Shown: positions 48,850-59,033, counted from the stretch's first letter. The stretch: DNA of 64,000 bases from Burkholderia metallica (GCF_902832845.1 NZ_CADFDB010000013.1:124001-188000), one strand, 5' to 3'. Translations and numbers: made by a program. Notes: generated from the sequence alone by a model not told the origin.

Positions 48850-50130
48850 TCACGAAACCGGTTCGCATGCGCGCGACAGCATCGCGTGCAGCAGCACGTT
48901 CGCGCCGGCCTCGATCCACGCGGGCGTCGCGTCCTCGATCTCGTTGTGGCTGATGCCGTCGATACACGGCACGAACACCATCGACGTCGGCGCGACCTGC
49001 GCGAGATAGCACGCGTCGTGGCCCGCGCCCGATACGATGTCGCGATGCGAGTAGCCGAAGCGATCGGCCGCGCCGCGCACGGCTTCCACGCAGGCGGGAT
49101 CGAACGCCACCGGCTTGTAGTAGAAAATCTGCTCGAGTTCCGTTTCGAGCCCGATCTCGCCCGCGATGCGCGCAACGCCGTCGCGCAGCGCGGCGTCCAT
49201 CTTCGCAAGCACGGCGTCGTCCGGGTGACGGAAATCGACGGTGAAGAACACGCGGCCGGGAATTACGTTGCGCGAGTTCGGATGGACCTGCATCATGCCG
49301 ACCGTCGCGCAGCCGAACGGCGCGTGATCGAGGCCGATCCGGTTGACGAGATCGACCACGCGCGACGCCCCGAGCAGCGCATCGCGGCGGCGCGGCATCG
49401 GCGTCGGCCCCGCGTGCGCTTCCTGCCCGGTGAACGTGATCTCGTACCAGCGCTGCCCCTGCGCATCGGTCACCACGCCGATCGTCTTGCACTCGGCTTC
49501 CAGAATCGGCCCCTGCTCGATATGCAGTTCGAACGCCGCATGCAGCTTGCGTCCGCCGCACGGCACGTCACCCGCGTAGCCGATGCGCGCCAGTTCGTCG
49601 CCGATCGTCTTGCCGTCCACATCCTTGCGCGACAGCCCGTACTCGAGCGTGAACACGCCCGCGAACACGCCGGAGGCGACCATCGCGGGCGCGAAGCGCG
49701 AGCCTTCCTCGTTGGTCCAGATCACGACCTCGACCGGATGCTCGGTCTCGATGCCGTGATCGTTGAGACTGCGAATCACCTCGAGGCCGCCGAGCACGCC
49801 GTAGATGCCGTCGAAGCGCCCGCCCGTCGGCTGCGAATCCGCGTGCGAGCCCGTGACGACCGGCGCCGCGTCGGCCACGCGGCCCGCGCGGCGCATGAAC
49901 ACGTTGCCCATCGTATCGACCGTCACCGTGCAGCCGGCGGCCTTCGCCCAGCCGACGATCAGGTCGCGGCCGGCCTTGTCGAGATCGGTCAGCGCGAGGC
50001 GACACACGCCGCCCTTCGGTGTCGCGCCGATCTTCGCGACTTCCATCAGGCTGTCCCACAACCGCTTGCCGTCGACCTTGATCGACGTGTCGAAAGCTGC
50101 CCGCTTCACTGTTTCCGATACCGCGTTCAT
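48850..50130 (-). CDS. N-carbamoyl-beta-amino acid amidohydrolase (beta-ureidopropionase type, M20 family)
   Basis: A 426-residue zinc hydrolase that releases beta-alanine, CO2 and ammonia from N-carbamoyl-beta-alanine. Metal ligands appear in VTGSHADSQPTGGRFDGIYGV, VVIWTNEEGSRFAPAM and FELHIEQGPILE; SGAGHDACYLAQ is near the C terminus. AllC (allantoate) is a related alternative, but the preTA and hydA neighbours favour the pyrimidine route. It is the first gene of the operon, 128 bp downstream of preT only in the sense of map order, and divergent from the TetR gene. Confidence 0.9.
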   Translation of the reverse strand: MNAVSETVKRAAFDTSIKVDGKRLWDSLMEVAKIGATPKGGVCRLALTDLDKAGRDLIVGWAKAAGCTVTVDTMGNVFMRRAGRVADAAPVVTGSHADSQPTGGRFDGIYGVLGGLEVIRSLNDHGIETEHPVEVVIWTNEEGSRFAPAMVASGVFAGVFTLEYGLSRKDVDGKTIGDELARIGYAGDVPCGGRKLHAAFELHIEQGPILEAECKTIGVVTDAQGQRWYEITFTGQEAHAGPTPMPRRRDALLGASRVVDLVNRIGLDHAPFGCATVGMMQVHPNSRNVIPGRVFFTVDFRHPDDAVLAKMDAALRDGVARIAGEIGLETELEQIFYYKPVAFDPACVEAVRGAADRFGYSHRDIVSGAGHDACYLAQVAPTSMVFVPCIDGISHNEIEDATPAWIEAGANVLLHAMLSRACEPVS

Positions 50131-50291
50131 TCGTATCGCTCCTGTGGGGTCGGTGATGTCGTCGGCCCGGTCCGTGCCGGTGCGTGTGCTGCCCGTTTCG
50201 GGGCAACGCCGCCCCGGCGCGGTGCATGCCCTGAAGACTCGCGAGGTTCGTCCGACGAATCGTGCCGAAAGGTTTCCGCCGCTCGTCGAAT

Positions 50292-50337
50292 CCTGTCCGA
50301 TTGGACAGGTTTTAGACGATCAAAATGACCAAGGCAA
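50292..50337 (-). promoter_or_regulatory. Promoter and operator of the pyrimidine-degradation operon
   Basis: Minus strand: TTGCCT (50337-50332), 17 bp, TAAAAC (50314-50309), directly followed by a perfect 18-bp inverted repeat CCTGTCC-N4-GGACAGG (50309-50292). A repressor bound there would cover the transcription start. Related sites lie upstream of tsx (42637 and 42711). It is in the 356-bp gap between the ureidopropionase and TetR genes; the rest of the gap shows no gene. Confidence 0.65.
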
Positions 50338-50486
50338 TCTCTTTCTTGCGTGAATGAATGGAGCGAGAAACGTGCCACCGCAACGCAGCATCGCAATGCC
50401 TGCGTGAAATCCGCACGCGTGCGTTCGATGCGGATCAGCGGCTAGAATGAAGCCCAACGCGGCACGACCGCCGCGCGAGGGCAACG

Positions 50487-51179
50487 ATGAGACATGACGA
50501 GGCGGCGACCGAAGCCACCGACAGCGACGAAACGTCCGCGCCTTTGCGGCGACGCAAGGCGCACATCCGCGAGTCCAACGAAGCGCATCTGCTCGCCTGC
50601 GCGGAAGCCGTGTTCGCGGAACGCGGGCTCGACGGCGCGAGCACCGCGATGATCGCGGAGCGCGCCGGCCTGCCGAAAGCCAACCTGCATTACTACTTCC
50701 CGACAAAGCTGGCGTTGTATCGCCGCGTGCTCGACGACCTGTTCGAGGACTGGCATCGCGCGGCCGGTTCGTTCGAAGCCGACGACGATCCCGTCGTAGC
50801 GATCGGCGCGTACGTCCGCGCGAAGATGGCGCTGTCGCGGCGACGCCCGCTCGGCTCGAAGGTCTGGGCCAACGAGATCATCCACGGCGCGGAGCACATG
50901 CAGGACATCCTGTCGGAACGCGTGAAGCCGTGGTTCGATACGCGCGTGAAGGTGATCGAAGGCTGGATCGCGCGCGGGCTGCTCGCGCCGATCGACGCGC
51001 ATGCGCTGATGTACCTGATCTGGGCCAGCACGCAGCACTATGCGGATTTCGATGCGCAGATCCGCGCGCTGAGCGGCAAGCGCGCGCTCACGCAGAAGGC
51101 GTTCGACGAGAAGACCGAGCAGGTCGTGCAGCTCGTGATTCGTGCGTGTGGAGCGGTGTCGCCGCGCGCGCACGACTAG
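50487..51179 (+). CDS. TetR family regulator, RutR-like
   Basis: A 230-residue repressor. Helix-turn-helix at residues about 50-75 (STAMIAERAGLPKANLHYYF, then PTKLALYRRVL) and a C-terminal YcdC-type ligand domain with GLLAPIDAHALMYLIWASTQ followed by HYADF, very close to E. coli RutR. RutR responds to uracil and thymine. An extra Arg/Asp-rich N-terminal tail of about 30 residues precedes the HTH. It is divergent from the pyrimidine-degradation operon and convergent with a thiolase gene. Confidence 0.88.
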   Translation: MRHDEAATEATDSDETSAPLRRRKAHIRESNEAHLLACAEAVFAERGLDGASTAMIAERAGLPKANLHYYFPTKLALYRRVLDDLFEDWHRAAGSFEADDDPVVAIGAYVRAKMALSRRRPLGSKVWANEIIHGAEHMQDILSERVKPWFDTRVKVIEGWIARGLLAPIDAHALMYLIWASTQHYADFDAQIRALSGKRALTQKAFDEKTEQVVQLVIRACGAVSPRAHD

Positions 51180-51280
51180 CGCGACAACGCGGTCCGGCAA
51201 AAAGGAAACGGGCACCGCACAGGGGTTTCCCGTGCGATACCCGTTGCGTGCGTCGCATCACGCTGATTGCGTGTTGCGTG

Positions 51281-52471
51281 TTACGCGATGCGCTCGATCG
51301 CGATCGCCGTCGCTTCGCCGCCGCCGATGCACAGCGATGCGATGCCGCGCTTCATGCCGTACGTTTCGAGCGCGGCCAGCAGCGTCACCATCACGCGCGC
51401 GCCCGATGCGCCGATCGGATGGCCGAGCGCACATGCGCCGCCGTGCACGTTGACCTTCTCGTGCGGCAGGTCGAGATCGCGCATCGCGGCCATCGGCACC
51501 ACCGCGAACGCTTCGTTGATCTCGAACAGGTCGACGTCGCGCAGGTTCCAGCCGGTTTTCTCCGACAGCTTGCGCAGCGCGCCGATCGGCGCGGTCGCGA
51601 ACAGGCCCGGCTTGTCCGCGTAGGTCGAATGCCCGACGATCACCGCCTTCGGCGTGAGACCCAGGCGCTCGGCTTCCGAGCGGCGCATCATCACGAGCGC
51701 GGCCGCACCGTCCGAGATCGACGACGCATTCGCGGCCGTCACCGTGCCGCCGTCGCGGAACGCCGGCTTCAGCGTCGGGATCTTGTCGAGCTTCGCCTTG
51801 CCCGGCTGTTCGTCGATCGACACGACCGTTTCGGTCTTGCCGGCCTTCACGGTCACCGGCGCGATCTCCGACACGAAATGCCCTTCGGCGATCGCGCGTT
51901 GCGCGCGCGTCAGCGACGCGATCGCGAATGCATCCTGCGCGTCGCGCGTGAACTGGTACGCCTGTGCGCAATCCTCCGCGAACGTGCCCATCAGGCGGCC
52001 CTTCTCGTACGCGTCCTCGAGCCCGTCGAGGAACATGTGGTCGAGCACCTGCCCGTGGCCCATCCGCATTCCCGCACGCGCCTTCGGCAGCAGGTACGGC
52101 GCATTCGTCATGCTCTCCATCCCGCCCGCGACGGCCACGCCCGCCGAACCGGCCAGCAGCAGGTCGTGCGCGAACATCGCGGCCTTCATCCCCGAGCCGC
52201 ACATCTTGTTGACCGTGGTCGCGCCCGCCGCGAGCGGCAGCCCGGCCTTCAGCGCGGCCTGCCGCGCCGGCGCCTGGCCCTGGCCCGCCGGCAGCACGCA
52301 GCCGAACACGATTTCGTCGATGCGCTCGGCCGGCACGTTCGCGCGCTCGAGCGCCGCGCGAATCGCAACCGCGCCGAGGTCGCTCGCGCTGGCTGCCGCC
52401 AGGTCGCCCTGAAAACCGCCCATCGGCGTACGCGCCATACCAACGATTACGATCGGATCCTGAGTCGTCAT
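51281..52471 (-). CDS. Acetyl-CoA C-acyltransferase (thiolase)
   Basis: A 396-residue thiolase. The nucleophile Cys91 is in NKMCGSGMKA, the catalytic His in GGACALGHPIGASGAR and the second Cys in CIGGGEA; NEAFAVVP is conserved. It can run biosynthetic or degradative Claisen chemistry; its operon mates, an SDR-type hydroxyacyl-CoA dehydrogenase and an acyl-CoA synthetase, favour beta-oxidation of a short or branched acid. It is the last gene of the three, 18 bp after the SDR. Confidence 0.92.
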   Translation of the reverse strand: MTTQDPIVIVGMARTPMGGFQGDLAAASASDLGAVAIRAALERANVPAERIDEIVFGCVLPAGQGQAPARQAALKAGLPLAAGATTVNKMCGSGMKAAMFAHDLLLAGSAGVAVAGGMESMTNAPYLLPKARAGMRMGHGQVLDHMFLDGLEDAYEKGRLMGTFAEDCAQAYQFTRDAQDAFAIASLTRAQRAIAEGHFVSEIAPVTVKAGKTETVVSIDEQPGKAKLDKIPTLKPAFRDGGTVTAANASSISDGAAALVMMRRSEAERLGLTPKAVIVGHSTYADKPGLFATAPIGALRKLSEKTGWNLRDVDLFEINEAFAVVPMAAMRDLDLPHEKVNVHGGACALGHPIGASGARVMVTLLAALETYGMKRGIASLCIGGGEATAIAIERIA

Positions 52472-52489
52472 GATTCGCTTCCTCCAGTG

Positions 52490-53257
52490 TCAGCGCGGTG
52501 CCATGCGCAACGCGCCATCGAGACGGATGACTTCGCCGTTCAGCATCGTATTCCCGGCGATATGGCGCACCAGCGCCGCAAATTCCTCCGGACGCCCGAG
52601 CCGCGGCGGGAACGGCACGCTCTTGCCGAGCGCGTCCTGCACGTCCTGCGGCATGCCGGCCATCATCGGCGTCGCGAAGATGCCCGGCGCGATCGTCACC
52701 ACGCGAATGCCGAAGCGCGCGAGTTCGCGCGCGATCGGCAGCGTCATGCCCACCACGCCGCTCTTCGACGCCGCATACGCGGCCTGTCCGATCTGCCCGT
52801 CGAACGCCGCGACCGACGCGGTGTTGACGATCACGCCGCGCTCGCCTTCCGCATCGGCGTCCTGCTTCGACATCGCTTCGGCGGCCAGCCGGATCATGTT
52901 GAACGTGCCGACCAGATTGATCGACACAGCGCGCGCGAAGCGCTCGAGCGAGTGCGGGCCCTCGCGGCCGACCACCTTCTCGCCCGGCGCGACGCCCGCG
53001 CAGTTGACGAGCGCGTCGATACGGCCGAACGCGTCACGCGCGGCGGCGACGGCAGCCTGGCCGTCGGCTTCGCTCGTCACGTCGGTCTTCACGAAGCGCG
53101 CCGCCGCGCCGAGTGCGTGCGCAAGCCCCGCGCCCGCCTCTTCGTTGACGTCCAGCAGCACGACCTTGCCGCCTTCCGCGACCACCATGCGCGCCACCGC
53201 GGCGCCGAGGCCCGAACCGGCGCCCGTGATCAGAAAAACGCGATCCTTGATATCCAT
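52490..53257 (-). CDS. SDR-type 3-hydroxyacyl-CoA dehydrogenase
   Basis: A 255-residue SDR similar to HSD17B10-type 3-hydroxyacyl-CoA dehydrogenases: [17 protein letters not shown], Asp in VVLLDVN (NAD preference), [13 protein letters not shown] and the catalytic [10 protein letters not shown]. The ending [18 protein letters not shown] is typical. It sits between an acyl-CoA synthetase (22 bp upstream) and a thiolase, consistent with oxidation of 3-hydroxyacyl-CoA to the ketoacyl substrate of the thiolase. Confidence 0.88.
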   Translation of the reverse strand: MDIKDRVFLITGAGSGLGAAVARMVVAEGGKVVLLDVNEEAGAGLAHALGAAARFVKTDVTSEADGQAAVAAARDAFGRIDALVNCAGVAPGEKVVGREGPHSLERFARAVSINLVGTFNMIRLAAEAMSKQDADAEGERGVIVNTASVAAFDGQIGQAAYAASKSGVVGMTLPIARELARFGIRVVTIAPGIFATPMMAGMPQDVQDALGKSVPFPPRLGRPEEFAALVRHIAGNTMLNGEVIRLDGALRMAPR

Positions 53258-53279
53258 TCGCAGTCCGTACAGGTTGTCT

Positions 53280-54947
53280 TCAGGGTTGAGCGGCCTTCTC
53301 GGCTTCCATCTTGCGCAACACGAAGCGCTGGATCTTGCCGCTCGGGGTTTTCGGTAGCGCGTCGACGAAGTCGATCGCGCGCGGATACGCGTGAGCGGAC
53401 AGCCGCCGCTTCACGTGCAGGCTCAGTTCGTCGGCCAGCGCCGGTGTTCCGTCGTAATCTTTCGACAGCACGACGAACGCCTTGACGATCTCCGTGCGCT
53501 CCGGGTCCGGCACGCCGATGACCGCCGCCTCGCTCACGGCCGGATGCTCGATCAGTGCACTTTCCACGTCGAACGGGCCGATCCGGTAGCCGGACGACGT
53601 GATCACGTCGTCCGCGCGGCCGATGAAGCTCACGGCGCCGTCCCGCTCCAGCTCGACGTTGTCGCCGGTCCGGTAATAGCCGCCCGCGATCGCCGGCGTG
53701 TCCTGCCGCCAGTAGCCGTGGAACCACAGCAGCGGCGAACGGGCGATGTCGATCGCGAGATTGCCGGGCTCGCCGGGGCCGAGCTCGCGGCCCGCTTCGT
53801 CGAGCACCGCGACGCGGTAGCCGGGCATCGCGAAGCCGGCCGAACCGACGTGGACCGCATGCGCGAGGCCGTGGTGATTGTTCACGACCATCCCGAGTTC
53901 GGTCTGGCCATAGTGGTCGTGGATCGGCGCGCCGAGCGCCGCGTCGAACCAGCGCACGACTTCCGGATTCAGCGGCTCGCCCGCGCTGCTGACCACGCGC
54001 AGCTTGCCCTTCAGCCGCGCCGCCGCTTCCGTCCCGGCCGCCATCAGCATCCGGAAGGCGGTCGGCGAGCCCGCGAGGCTCGTGATGCCGAGCCGTTCGA
54101 TCACGTCGTACGTACTGTCGACCGTGAAACCGCCTTCGTACAGCGTCGTCGCGTGGCCGAGCACCAGCGGGCCCGTGATCGCGTAATAGAGGCCGTACGC
54201 CCAGCCGGGGTCGGCGATGTTCCAGAACCGGTCGTCCGCACGCAGGTCCACCGCTTCCCGCATGTAGGCGCTGAATGCGAGCAGCGCGCGCAGCGGCACC
54301 GGCACGCCCTTCGGCAAACCCGTCGTACCCGACGTCGACATCATCATGAACAGGTCGGTCCCCTTGCGCAGCACCGGCTCGAACGAGTCCGGCTGCGCAT
54401 CGAGCGCCGCGCGGAAATCGACGTCGCGTTCGTGAAGCGTCTCGTCCGGCTCGCGCACCGTCGCAACGGGCGGGCAATCGGCGACGTCGTCGAGCTTCGC
54501 GCGATTCGCGACGTTGGTCACGACCAGGCGCGCGTCGCTCATGCGCAGCCGGTGCTCGATCGCTTTCGGGCCGAACGCGGTAAACAGCGGCTGATAGACG
54601 GCGCCGGCGCGCCACGTGCCGAGGATCGTCGCCACGAGTTCGGGCGTGCGCGGCAACAGGCCCGCCACCACGTCGCCCGGCTTGACGCCCTGCGCGACCA
54701 GCAGGTTCGCGACGCGCGCCGACAGCGCCTTCATCTGCGCGAACGTGTAGCTGCGGTGCTGCCCGCCGGCGTCGATCCAGTCGAGCGCGATCGCATCCGC
54801 CGACGCGTGGCGATCGCAGCATTCCACGCACGCGTTCAGGCCGCGCTCCAGGTCGCCGTGCAGTTGCTGCGCGGCGGTCTCGATACTGAATCGGGCCACG
54901 GCGTCGGCGTAGGCCGGCACCGCCCGGGCGGTAGCTCCATCAGGCAT
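53280..54947 (-). CDS. AMP-forming acyl-CoA synthetase
   Basis: A 555-residue ANL-family ligase. The P-loop is [17 protein letters not shown], the A5 motif is HYGQTELG, the hinge region is [13 protein letters not shown], and the A10 lysine is in [12 protein letters not shown]. Length and pattern fit short- to medium-chain or acetoacetyl/propionyl-type synthetases; the exact acid is not decidable here. AGGAG precedes ATG at 54947. It heads the synthetase-SDR-thiolase operon, divergent from an AraC gene 145 bp away. Confidence 0.9.
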   Translation of the reverse strand: MPDGATARAVPAYADAVARFSIETAAQQLHGDLERGLNACVECCDRHASADAIALDWIDAGGQHRSYTFAQMKALSARVANLLVAQGVKPGDVVAGLLPRTPELVATILGTWRAGAVYQPLFTAFGPKAIEHRLRMSDARLVVTNVANRAKLDDVADCPPVATVREPDETLHERDVDFRAALDAQPDSFEPVLRKGTDLFMMMSTSGTTGLPKGVPVPLRALLAFSAYMREAVDLRADDRFWNIADPGWAYGLYYAITGPLVLGHATTLYEGGFTVDSTYDVIERLGITSLAGSPTAFRMLMAAGTEAAARLKGKLRVVSSAGEPLNPEVVRWFDAALGAPIHDHYGQTELGMVVNNHHGLAHAVHVGSAGFAMPGYRVAVLDEAGRELGPGEPGNLAIDIARSPLLWFHGYWRQDTPAIAGGYYRTGDNVELERDGAVSFIGRADDVITSSGYRIGPFDVESALIEHPAVSEAAVIGVPDPERTEIVKAFVVLSKDYDGTPALADELSLHVKRRLSAHAYPRAIDFVDALPKTPSGKIQRFVLRKMEAEKAAQP

Positions 54948-55092
54948 GCGTGTCTCCTGTGCGTTATGGCCGCCGGCGAGCCAGGGGCGCGACGGGGGAT
55001 GCATCGATAGTAGACAGCCCGCACATTGCAATCAATGACAAACGGAATCTAGAATCGTGATCGCTTTTGCCATGTCGGGAGGACGCAGGAAA

Positions 55093-56112
55093 ATGGGGCC
55101 GCAGATGATTTCGCCGGATTTCGTCGACGACGCGCTCGCGTGCCTGCGCCGCCAACGCATCCCGACGGCGCCGGTGCTGCACGCCGCCGGCCTGCCGGCC
55201 GCCGTGCGCGAGCCTGTCACGCCGCAGCAGTATGGCCGGCTGTGGCTCGCGATCGCCGGCACCCTCGACGACGAATTCTTCGGGCTCGCCGCGCGCCCGA
55301 TGCGGCGCGGCAGCTTCACGCTGCTGTGCCATGCGGTGCTGCACGCGGGCACGCTCGACAAGGCACTGCGGCGGGCACTGAAATTCCTGCGCGTGGTGCT
55401 GGACGAGCCGCACGGCGAGCTCGTCGTAGCCGACGGGCAGGCGCAGATCGTGCTGACGCAGACGGGCGCGCCCTACCCGGCGTTCGCGTACCGGACGTTC
55501 TGGCTGATCCTGCTTGGTGTCGCCTGCTGGCTGATCGGCCGGCGCATCCCGCTGCAGCGCATCGACTTCGCGTGCCCGAGCCCCGACCAGCGCGGCGACT
55601 ATCACCAGTTCTTCGGCGTGCCCGTGCATTTCGACCGGCCCGACAGCCGGCTCGCGTTCAACGCCGCGTACCTCGCGCTGCCGACGATCCGCTCCGAGCA
55701 GGCGCTGAAGACCTTCCTGCGCGGCGCGCCTAGCAACCTGCTCGTCCGCTACCGGCACGATACGGGCTGGGTCGCGAAGACGCGCGCGCAACTGAAGACG
55801 CTGCCGGCCGCCGAGTGGCCCGACTTCGACACGCTGGCCGTGCGGCTCGGCACGACGCCGGCCACGTTGCGGCGGCGCTTGCGCAGCGAAGGGCAGAGCT
55901 TCGCGGCCATCAAGGACGAATTGCGCGGCGCGCTCGCGCAGTCGCTGCTGCGCGGGCACGCGCTCAGCGTCGCGGAAATCGCGACGGAGCTCGGCTTCAC
56001 CGAGCCGAGCGCGTTTCATCGCGCGTTCCGGAAATGGACGGGGACGAGCCCCGGCGCATTCCGGCGGGACGTGCATGCGGCGGAGTGGGAGCCCGGGCTG
56101 GCAAGTGCATGA
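55093..56112 (+). CDS. AraC family regulator (Arabinose_bd/OruR-like N-terminal domain)
   Basis: A 339-residue regulator with a long N-terminal domain (MISPDFVDDALACLRRQRIP, FFGLAARPMRRGSFTLLCHAVLHAGTL) of the OruR/ArgR-type AraC subgroup and a C-terminal DNA-binding domain (LAVRLGTTPATLRRRLRSEG, VAEIATELGFTEPSAFHRAF then RKWTGTSPGAFRR). ATG at 55093 is chosen for the GGGAGG and AGGAAA sequences upstream; a GTG at 55057 and ATGs at 55072 and 55105 are in frame. It probably activates the divergent acyl-CoA operon. Confidence 0.85.
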   Translation: MGPQMISPDFVDDALACLRRQRIPTAPVLHAAGLPAAVREPVTPQQYGRLWLAIAGTLDDEFFGLAARPMRRGSFTLLCHAVLHAGTLDKALRRALKFLRVVLDEPHGELVVADGQAQIVLTQTGAPYPAFAYRTFWLILLGVACWLIGRRIPLQRIDFACPSPDQRGDYHQFFGVPVHFDRPDSRLAFNAAYLALPTIRSEQALKTFLRGAPSNLLVRYRHDTGWVAKTRAQLKTLPAAEWPDFDTLAVRLGTTPATLRRRLRSEGQSFAAIKDELRGALAQSLLRGHALSVAEIATELGFTEPSAFHRAFRKWTGTSPGAFRRDVHAAEWEPGLASA

Positions 56113-56252
56113 TGCGGCAGGCGGTCGCCAACAGGCGCGCACCGCCGACACGGAAACGCTCACGCGACGCTGATACGATGCGACCTACCGCTGCCGTTCG
56201 TTATTCATGAACGACGGCAAACACCCAACTCATCACCACCGCTCCCGCTCCG

Positions 56253-57506
56253 ATGCAAGCAACCGTCTTTTCCGATGCTGAACTGGCCGACCTGCGCGCG
56301 CACGGCATCGTGCTGTTTGCCGGCCGCGTGATCTACGACGCGCAGCCGCCGATGCCAGCCGACCAGATCGCGGCAGTCCAGGCCTGCTGTCACGGCGCCA
56401 TTCCGCCTGCGTTGCTCGAGCTGTGGCGCATGACGGCCGGTGGCAGCCTCGACTACGACCTGACGCTCGAGATGAACGGTCATGTCGAAGCGATCGGCTG
56501 GAGCGAGCTGTTCTACAACGACAGCGACGGTTACCGCGACCTGCGGGGCTGGATCGACCACGAACTCGAACTGGCCGAGGAATCCGCCGAAGCGAACGCG
56601 CGGCCGTGGAGCGGCAAAATCGCTGTGCTGCCGTTCGGCGGATGCGAGTATTGCGACCGGATTTACATCGTGACGGAACCCGATGCCAAGGACCACGGCC
56701 ACGTGCTCGCGTGGAAACAGGGGCTGCCGCCCGCGTGGCGCGGCGCGATGCATGAGGACGGCCTCGCGACAGTCGCACCCGATCTGCATGCGGCCTTTGG
56801 TGCGCTGCAACTCAACGCCGATCCGCTGGAACCCGGCGGCGAAGGGGGCACCGGCAGCATGTTGCTCGAATACGTCGATGAACGCCGCAGCGATCATGGC
56901 CTGTCCGCACCGCTGGCGGACAAGCTGATCGCGTTCTATCGCGAAGCCGTGATCGACTGGCGCACGCCGCTCGCCGACGGCACGCTCGCCGCGCAGCCCG
57001 TGCTCGCGCGTCACGCACTGCAACATGCGATCGACCGCGACGACGCGGTACTCACCGCGCAACTCGCGACGATCTTCGCGGACCTCCGCACCGCGCTCGC
57101 CGGCAGCTCGATTCCGGCCGACTATGCGCTGCGACGTCAGAAATTTGCGGCGGCGGCCGCGTTGCTCGAATCAGGCGCACCGGTCGAGCCCGATTCGCTG
57201 GTGTCCGTATCCGGCGACATACCGCCCGCGCTGACGCGCGCGCTGCTCGACGCGGGCGTGCAGCCGGATGCCGACGCGATGGCACGCTGTATCGCCAGCG
57301 GCGGTGCCGACAGCGCGCGCCTGATTGGTGCGGCGCTGTCGGCACGCGGCATCGATGCAGCCGCCGCCTGCCGCGCGGCGAGCGAGGCATTGCTGCGCAA
57401 GCTCACGACCGACATCGCTCGCGTGCGTTCCGGCAAGCTCAGCCACTATCTCGGCCTTGATGGACTCGAAGCCCACGTTGAACGCCTGCGAACATTCGTG
57501 CTGTAA
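56253..57506 (+). CDS. SMI1/KNR4-like domain protein
   Basis: A 417-residue protein. The N-terminal half has SMI1/KNR4 features (AIPPALLELWRMTAGGSLDY, then WSELFYNDSDGYRD and KIAVLPFGGCEYCDRIYIVT). The C-terminal half is Ala-rich and helical with ankyrin-like spacing (AAALLESGAPVEPDSLV, TRALLDAGVQPDADAMARCI). SMI1/KNR4 proteins often act as immunity proteins against contact-dependent toxins, but no toxin, Rhs or type VI gene is nearby, so the role is open. It is convergent with the next gene, 12 bp away. Confidence 0.75.
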   Translation: MQATVFSDAELADLRAHGIVLFAGRVIYDAQPPMPADQIAAVQACCHGAIPPALLELWRMTAGGSLDYDLTLEMNGHVEAIGWSELFYNDSDGYRDLRGWIDHELELAEESAEANARPWSGKIAVLPFGGCEYCDRIYIVTEPDAKDHGHVLAWKQGLPPAWRGAMHEDGLATVAPDLHAAFGALQLNADPLEPGGEGGTGSMLLEYVDERRSDHGLSAPLADKLIAFYREAVIDWRTPLADGTLAAQPVLARHALQHAIDRDDAVLTAQLATIFADLRTALAGSSIPADYALRRQKFAAAAALLESGAPVEPDSLVSVSGDIPPALTRALLDAGVQPDADAMARCIASGGADSARLIGAALSARGIDAAAACRAASEALLRKLTTDIARVRSGKLSHYLGLDGLEAHVERLRTFVL

Positions 57507-57518
57507 CGTGACACGGAC

Positions 57519-58928
57519 TCACCGGGACACCCCATCGACGCTCGCGGCGACACCCTGCATCGGCCGCGAAAACAGCTTGCAACCCGCGTAATAGACGAGC
57601 GACGTCAGCGAGAGACCGACGATCCACGACACGTCCGCGCCGCCGAGCCGGCTCGCCAGTTCGCCGGTATAGAGATCGGTCGCCATGAACGGCGCCTGCG
57701 CGACGATGCCGATGAAATACGAGCCGACCGCGATCGTATTGAAGCGCCCGTAGATGCCGCCGTCCTGCCGGAAGAACGAATCGACGTCGTACTCGCCGTG
57801 ACACACGAGGTAATAGTCGACGAGGTTGATCGCGGTCCACGGCACGAGCACGTACAGCAGCAGCAGGATGAAGTTCGTGTAGCCGGCAAGGAAATCGTCC
57901 TGCCCGAACAGCGCGATCGCGAGCGCGATGCCGCACAGGACGATCGCGGTGATTGCCCGCGCACGCGCCTTGCCCGACCACGACGGAAAGAGCGTCTGCA
58001 GTACGGTGATCGCCGACAGCGCGCCGCAATACAGCTCCATCGCATTGCTGGCCGCGATGCCGAACGACAGCACGACGATCACGAGCACGCTGATGCCTTG
58101 CGTGAGGCCGGTGAGGCCGCTCACGACATCGCCGTCAGGCGTCGCGAGGCCCACCAGGCAGCCGAGCAGCATCGGGAAGAACGAGCCGAGCACACAGCCC
58201 CAGTAACTCGACCAGAACGCCGCGCGCGGCCCCGTATCGGGCGGCAGGTAGCGCGAATAGTCCGACACGTAAGGCGCATACGCGATCTGCCACAACGCGG
58301 CCACCGACATCGCGCCGAGGAAGCCCGACACATTCAGCGAATGCTTCGAGAACGTATCGGCGGGCAATCCGTGCACGAAAATGATCCACACGAATGCCAG
58401 CACGAGCACGCTGCCCGAGCACCAGCTCAGCAGTCGCGCATACGCGTGAATCAGCTTGTAGCCGTAGATCGAGCCGAGCAGGCTGATCAGGCCGATCACC
58501 ACGACGCCCGCGTCGAGCGGAATGGCGGCGCTCAGGCTGTGCAGCGCCTGCCCGCCGAACACGCAGTTCGATGCGAAGAAGCCGACATACATCACGACCA
58601 CCAGCGCCACTACGAGCAGCGCGCCGAACGACCCGAACTGCCCGCGGGTCTGAATCATCTGCGGTACGCCGAGTTGCGGCCCTTGCGCGGAATGCAGCGC
58701 CATGAAGACCGCGCCGATCAGGCTGCCGACGAGCGTGGCGAGTGCGGCCCACCAGAACGGCTGCTTGAACACCGTGGTCGCGAGCGACCCGGTGACGATC
58801 GTCAGCATCATGATGTTCGACCCGAACCAGATCGTGAACAGGTCTTTCGCGCTGCCATGCCGTTCGGTCAGCGGAATCGGCTGGATGGTGCTTTCCTCGA
58901 GATGAGCAATGGACTCGCCCTGACTCAT
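57519..58928 (-). CDS. NCS1 family purine-cytosine permease-like transporter
   Basis: A 469-residue twelve-helix permease. CodB-type blocks: LFTIWFGSNIMMLTIVTGSL, MIQTRGQFGSFGALLVVALV, YAPYVSDYSRYLPPDTG and TNFILLLLYVLVPWTAINLV. ATG at 58928 has AAGGAG upstream. Substrate could be a purine or pyrimidine base, or a polyamine-pathway compound given the downstream-lying aminotransferase and aldehyde dehydrogenase on the same strand. A palindrome at 59016-59033 is a likely operator. Confidence 0.85.
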   Translation of the reverse strand: MSQGESIAHLEESTIQPIPLTERHGSAKDLFTIWFGSNIMMLTIVTGSLATTVFKQPFWWAALATLVGSLIGAVFMALHSAQGPQLGVPQMIQTRGQFGSFGALLVVALVVVMYVGFFASNCVFGGQALHSLSAAIPLDAGVVVIGLISLLGSIYGYKLIHAYARLLSWCSGSVLVLAFVWIIFVHGLPADTFSKHSLNVSGFLGAMSVAALWQIAYAPYVSDYSRYLPPDTGPRAAFWSSYWGCVLGSFFPMLLGCLVGLATPDGDVVSGLTGLTQGISVLVIVVLSFGIAASNAMELYCGALSAITVLQTLFPSWSGKARARAITAIVLCGIALAIALFGQDDFLAGYTNFILLLLYVLVPWTAINLVDYYLVCHGEYDVDSFFRQDGGIYGRFNTIAVGSYFIGIVAQAPFMATDLYTGELASRLGGADVSWIVGLSLTSLVYYAGCKLFSRPMQGVAASVDGVSR

Positions 58929-59015
58929 TTCGTCTCCTTGTTTCTGTTGTGGTGTGCGAGGGTTCGGCAGTTGAAGGATGAAGCGGAATGCGTGGCCCAC
59001 GCGGAACGCGTATCG

Positions 59016-59033
59016 TGTAACAAACCGGTTACA
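59016..59033. promoter_or_regulatory. Palindrome upstream of the NCS1 permease
   Basis: TGTAAC-N6-GTTACA, perfect arms, 88 bp before the permease start and within a locally AT-rich stretch. It lies in the 303-bp gap 58929-59231 between the permease and the aminotransferase, where no gene is seen. The arm and spacing would suit a LacI-, GntR- or TetR-type dimer; the regulator is not in the window by obvious position. Confidence 0.4.

Noticed and set aside
50292-50309. The CCTGTCC/GGACAGG hairpin followed by TTTT as a rho-independent terminator
   Set aside because: It lies in a divergent promoter region, not after a gene, and related sites sit upstream of tsx, so an operator is the better reading.
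51204-51230. GGAAAC...GTTTCC as a terminator between the TetR and thiolase genes
   Set aside because: Six-base arms with a 15-base loop and no T-run are too weak to call.
50930-53485. An 851-codon plus-strand frame over the thiolase and SDR genes
   Set aside because: Antisense shadow; thiolase active-site motifs are on the minus strand.
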